DNA of 64,000 nt, taken from assembly GCF_006094695.1 (NCBI RefSeq), contig NZ_CP035103.1, positions 1,054,001 to 1,118,000 on the forward strand, read 5' to 3'. The translations under genes were made by a program, and so were the position numbers. Source of the DNA: Kocuria rosea (GTDB lineage Bacteria > Actinomycetota > Actinomycetes > Actinomycetales > Micrococcaceae). The notes under the pieces are model-generated. The model saw only the letters and a list, made by a program, of their open reading frames with translations. It made no database searches and was not told the DNA's origin. The first letter of the stretch is position 1, and the number at the start of each line of letters is the position of its first letter. Positions 61,167-64,000 of the stretch are shown piece by piece.

Positions 61167-61240
61167 CCGTCCCGGACCGGGCCCCGGTCACGAACATGAC
61201 ACGGGTCACGCCCGCGGAGGCCCCGTGCCAGAATGACCGC

Positions 61241-61693
61241 ATGAGCAACCCCATGAACATCTCCGGGCACAATCCCGACAAGGAGGCCCGGGCGCACCGG
61301 CCGCCGGTCACGGAGCTGACCCCGGAGCAGTGCTGGGAGCACCTCTACAGCGCACGCTTCGGCCGGATCGCCACCATGGACGGCGACGAGATCGAGATCA
61401 CCCCCATCAACCTCGTGGCCGACGACGGGAAGATCTACTTTCGCACCGCCAAGGGCACCAAGCTGCTGCACCTGGTGCTCAACGAGCACGTCGCCGTGCA
61501 GGTCGACCAGGCACAGGGCGGGGAGGCCTGGTCCGTGATCGTGCGCGGCACGGCCCGCCAGCTGACCGACCCGGAGGAGACCGACCGGGTGGACGAGCTG
61601 CCGCTGCGGCCGTGGGTCGGGACCACCAAGCTCGAGTACGTGGAGGTGGCCCCCACGAAGGTCACCGGCCGCGTGTTCCACCTGGGCCACTGA
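61241..61693 (+). CDS. Pyridoxamine 5'-phosphate oxidase-fold flavoprotein
   Basis: The ATG at 61241 gives 150 aa. The sequence LTPEQCWEHLYSARFGRIAT, EITPINLVADDGKIYFRTAKGTKL and HVAVQVDQ matches the Pyridox_ox_2-type split-barrel that binds FMN or a related cofactor. No catalytic residues for PNPOx itself are evident, so the reaction is unknown. It is a single gene between a terminator and the rhodanese gene, 56 bases before the latter. Confidence 0.8.
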   Translation: MSNPMNISGHNPDKEARAHRPPVTELTPEQCWEHLYSARFGRIATMDGDEIEITPINLVADDGKIYFRTAKGTKLLHLVLNEHVAVQVDQAQGGEAWSVIVRGTARQLTDPEETDRVDELPLRPWVGTTKLEYVEVAPTKVTGRVFHLGH

Positions 61694-61749
61694 CCCGGCG
61701 CCCGGACCGCTCGGCGCCGGACGCCCCGCCGCGCTTGTAGCCTGGACCC

Positions 61750-62718
61750 GTGGCACAGCACCGGATCGTCCTGCACTACGTCTTCACCCCGCTCCCCGAC
61801 CCCACGGCCGTGATGCTCTGGCAGCGCGCCCTGTGCGAGGGGCTGGGCCTGCGCGGGCGGATCATCGTCTCCCCGCACGGGCTCAACGCCACCGTGGGCG
61901 GTGAGGTCGGGGCGCTCAAGCAGTACGCCCGCACCACCCGCTCCCACCCCGGTCTCCGGGACACGGTGTTCAAGTGGTCGGACGGCTCGGCCGAAGACTT
62001 CCCGCGGCTGTCGGTCAAGGTCCGGGACGAGCTCGTGTCCTTCGGCGCGCCCGGCGAGCTCGAGGTCGACGAGCACGGCGTGGTCGGCGGCGGCACCCGC
62101 CTGGCGCCCGACGCCGTGGACGAGCTCGTGGCCCGCCGCGGCGAGGACGTCGTGTTCTTCGACGGGCGCAACGCCCACGAGGCCCGGATCGGGCGCTTCC
62201 GCGGGGCCGTGGTCCCGGACGTGGCGCACACCCGCGACTTCGTGGCCGAGCTGGACTCCGGGAAGTACGACCACCTCAAGACCCGGCCCGTGGTCACCTA
62301 CTGCACCGGCGGGATCCGGTGCGAGGTGCTCTCCGCACTGATGCGCAACCGCGGCTTCCAGGAGGTCTACCAGCTCGACGGCGGCATCGCCGAGTACGGC
62401 CGCGAGCGCGGGGACCGGGGGCTGTGGGAGGGGTCCCTGTACGTCTTCGACCGGCGCATGCACGTGCGGTTCACCCCGGCCGCGGTCACGATCGGGCGCT
62501 GCGACCGGTGCGCCGGCCCCGCGAACCGCTTCGTCAACTGCGCGGACGGCACCTGCCGCGCCCTCGTGCTCGCGTGCCCGGCCTGCCTCGAGGAGCGGCC
62601 GCGGCTCACCTGCCCGGCCGGGTGCGGCACCGCCACGGCACCGGGGGCCGGCGACGGCGCCCCGGTCGCCGTCGCACCCGCCCCCGCACCCGTGCCCGTG
62701 CCGACGGGCGCCGCATGA
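61750..62718 (+). CDS. trhO: TrhO-like rhodanese family tRNA-modifying protein
   Basis: This 322-aa protein starts at GTG 61750. An acylphosphatase-like N-terminal domain (residues about 1-95, with [16 protein letters not shown]) precedes a rhodanese domain (about 130-225) whose active loop is [18 protein letters not shown]-terminal Cys-rich tail (CDRCAG, CACPAC-like spacing and CPAGCG) likely binds zinc. TrhO hydroxylates U34 of certain tRNAs to form ho5U. The Ala/Pro tail is extra. It overlaps the methyltransferase gene by 4 bases. Confidence 0.9.
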   Translation: MAQHRIVLHYVFTPLPDPTAVMLWQRALCEGLGLRGRIIVSPHGLNATVGGEVGALKQYARTTRSHPGLRDTVFKWSDGSAEDFPRLSVKVRDELVSFGAPGELEVDEHGVVGGGTRLAPDAVDELVARRGEDVVFFDGRNAHEARIGRFRGAVVPDVAHTRDFVAELDSGKYDHLKTRPVVTYCTGGIRCEVLSALMRNRGFQEVYQLDGGIAEYGRERGDRGLWEGSLYVFDRRMHVRFTPAAVTIGRCDRCAGPANRFVNCADGTCRALVLACPACLEERPRLTCPAGCGTATAPGAGDGAPVAVAPAPAPVPVPTGAA

Positions 62719-64000
62719 GCCCCGCCGCCCCCGGCCCCTCGGCGGCACCGGCCTTCTCCCGGGTCCCGGGGACCCCCGTCTCCGACGACCCGCGGGCGCC
62801 GGCCGAGCTGCACGACGCCCTCCGCCGGACGGGCTTCACCCACGACCGCGTGGCGGAGCTGCTGGGGGAGGCCGCCATGGACGCGCTCGCACGGGACCAG
62901 GCGGTGCCCGCCCTGCGGGTCCTCGAGCCGGCCCTCCGCACGCCCGGGCACCCGGACCGGGGCCTCGCCGGGGTCGTCTCGCTCTTCCTGCTCGGCCGCA
63001 CCGTCCCCGCGGAGACGCTCGCGCCCGCCCCGGTGCGCCCGGAGCAGCTCGTGGGCCTGGGCCTCGCCGAGGAGACGGAGGGCGGGCTGCGCTCCACCGT
63101 GGACCTGCGCCCCCACGCCTCCGACGACGGGACGGAGCTGTACGTGGCGAGCGACCTGGGGGAGTCCCAGCGCCCCGGCGTGCTGCGCCGCGACCACGTG
63201 CTGGGCATCGGCCAGGCCTCCCTGACGCTGGCCCAGACGACCGACCGCCGCCGGGTGGACCGGGCGCTGGACCTGGGGACCGGGTGCGGCATCCAGGCGT
63301 TCCACCTGCTCGCGCACGCGGGGCACGTGACCGCCACCGACGTCTCGGACCGGGCCCTGGGCTTCACCCGGTTCAACCTGCTGCTCAACGCGCAGGCGCT
63401 CGGGATCGACCCCGACCGGCTCGAGGACCGCGTGAGCCTGCGGGCGGGATCCCTCCTGGAGCCCGTGCGCGGTGAGCGGTTCGACCTCGTGGTGTCCAAC
63501 CCGCCGTTCGTCATCACCCCGCGCCCCGCCGGGGAGACCCCTCTCGACCGCTACACCTACCGGGACGGCGGTCTGCCGGGGGACCGGATCGTGGCCGACC
63601 TGGTGCGGGGGCTGCCCGGGGTCATGGCCCCCGGGGCCACTGCCCACCTGCTCGGCAACTGGGAGGTCCTCGCCCCGCCGCCCGGGGACGCGCGGCCGGC
63701 CGCCGAGCGCTGGGCGCAGCGGCCCGAGCAGTGGGTGCCCGAGGGCGTCGACGCCTGGTTCGTCCAGCGGGAGCTGGCCGGCCCGGAGGAGTACGCCGAG
63801 ACGTGGCTGCGGGACGCGGCGGAGTCCCGCGACCTCGAGCACTACGAACGCGCCTACCGCGCCTATCTCGACGACTTCGCCGCCCGCGGCGTCGAGGCCG
63901 TTGGCTTCGGGATGATCCGCCTCCGCCGCCCGTCCCGGGCCCGGCCCGGGGGCGCGCTCCGCCGCTTCGAGCACGTCCCCCACCCGGTCCAGCAGCCGCT
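62715..64000 (+). CDS. Class I SAM-dependent methyltransferase (3' end outside window)
   Basis: The frame from ATG 62715 stays open to the window end, giving at least 428 residues. An N-terminal domain (about 1-160) of helical character precedes a Rossmann-fold methyltransferase: [20 protein letters not shown] (motif I) and [11 protein letters not shown] (NPPF motif). NPPF/Y enzymes methylate exocyclic or amide nitrogens, as in RsmC/RlmG or PrmC. The target is not clear, and the closest pattern is the RlmG/PrmC-type. It is coupled to trhO by a 4-base overlap, so an RNA-modification theme is plausible. Confidence 0.85.
   Translation, partial: MSPAAPGPSAAPAFSRVPGTPVSDDPRAPAELHDALRRTGFTHDRVAELLGEAAMDALARDQAVPALRVLEPALRTPGHPDRGLAGVVSLFLLGRTVPAETLAPAPVRPEQLVGLGLAEETEGGLRSTVDLRPHASDDGTELYVASDLGESQRPGVLRRDHVLGIGQASLTLAQTTDRRRVDRALDLGTGCGIQAFHLLAHAGHVTATDVSDRALGFTRFNLLLNAQALGIDPDRLEDRVSLRAGSLLEPVRGERFDLVVSNPPFVITPRPAGETPLDRYTYRDGGLPGDRIVADLVRGLPGVMAPGATAHLLGNWEVLAPPPGDARPAAERWAQRPEQWVPEGVDAWFVQRELAGPEEYAETWLRDAAESRDLEHYERAYRAYLDDFAARGVEAVGFGMIRLRRPSRARPGGALRRFEHVPHPVQQP

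Overview
The window is about 64 kb of very GC-rich, densely packed DNA. Genes commonly overlap by 4 bases (ATGA or GTGA), GTG starts are frequent, and strong GC hairpins act as terminators. Gene content (Crp/GlxR-type regulator, Ssd, MarP-like protease, DUF4244 pilin, OhrR/Ohr) points to an actinobacterium. The overall style suggests Micrococcaceae, perhaps Kocuria; that genus is a guess from sequence style, not a database result. No rRNA, CRISPR array, transposase, integrase or prophage was seen. The only RNA gene found is tRNA-Pro(CGG). No stretch above 300 bases lacks a gene once starts are refined.

Region 1 (1-4.0 kb): the 3' part of a GH26 glycoside hydrolase, a UGT-type glycosyltransferase and an unrecognised membrane protein. 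Region 2 (4.2-15.8 kb): a complete Tad/Flp pilus locus (prepilin peptidase, Flp pilin, TadE, TadG, CpaB, CpaE/TadZ, TadA, TadB, TadC). It continues into a class F-like sortase, a surface protein with a MANTG-type sorting signal, and a lipoprotein. This is the most interesting system here: a Tad pilus apparently coupled to its own sortase and a wall-anchored protein. Region 3 (15.8-21.8 kb): a small membrane protein, tRNA-Pro, and three tandem paralogous secreted M28 aminopeptidases; the middle copy is a pseudogene.

Region 4 (21.9-29.3 kb): two HAD enzymes, an ohrR-ohr-oxidoreductase operon with a 29-bp palindromic operator, a 949-aa FAD/Fe-S dehydrogenase, a small one-CxxC protein and an RBBP9-like hydrolase. 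Region 5 (29.3-40.7 kb): a conserved actinobacterial core block (metallophosphoesterase, class A PBP, DUF4177, RidA, NUDIX, GlxR/Crp, MarP, AroQ, Acs, Nth, NUDIX). It resembles, from memory, the M. tuberculosis Rv3667-Rv3683 neighbourhood. Region 6 (40.8-54.0 kb): an XRE-STAND-TM-WD40 protein, a Pol I-like polymerase, a second and reduced Tad locus (Ssd, TadA, TadB, TadC, DUF4244 pilin, TadE, Rv3654c-like), and a DUF1998-type helicase. Region 7 (54.1-59.5 kb): a GH13 alpha-glucosidase divergent from deoR-galT-galK. Region 8 (59.5-64 kb): an MHS-type MFS transporter with stacked operator-like palindromes, a PPOX-fold protein, a TrhO-like rhodanese and a methyltransferase cut by the window end.

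Possible links between regions: the single prepilin peptidase may serve both Tad loci, and GlxR-like sites (8/10 matches to TGTGA-N6-TCACA) lie before glxR itself, acs and the MFS gene.
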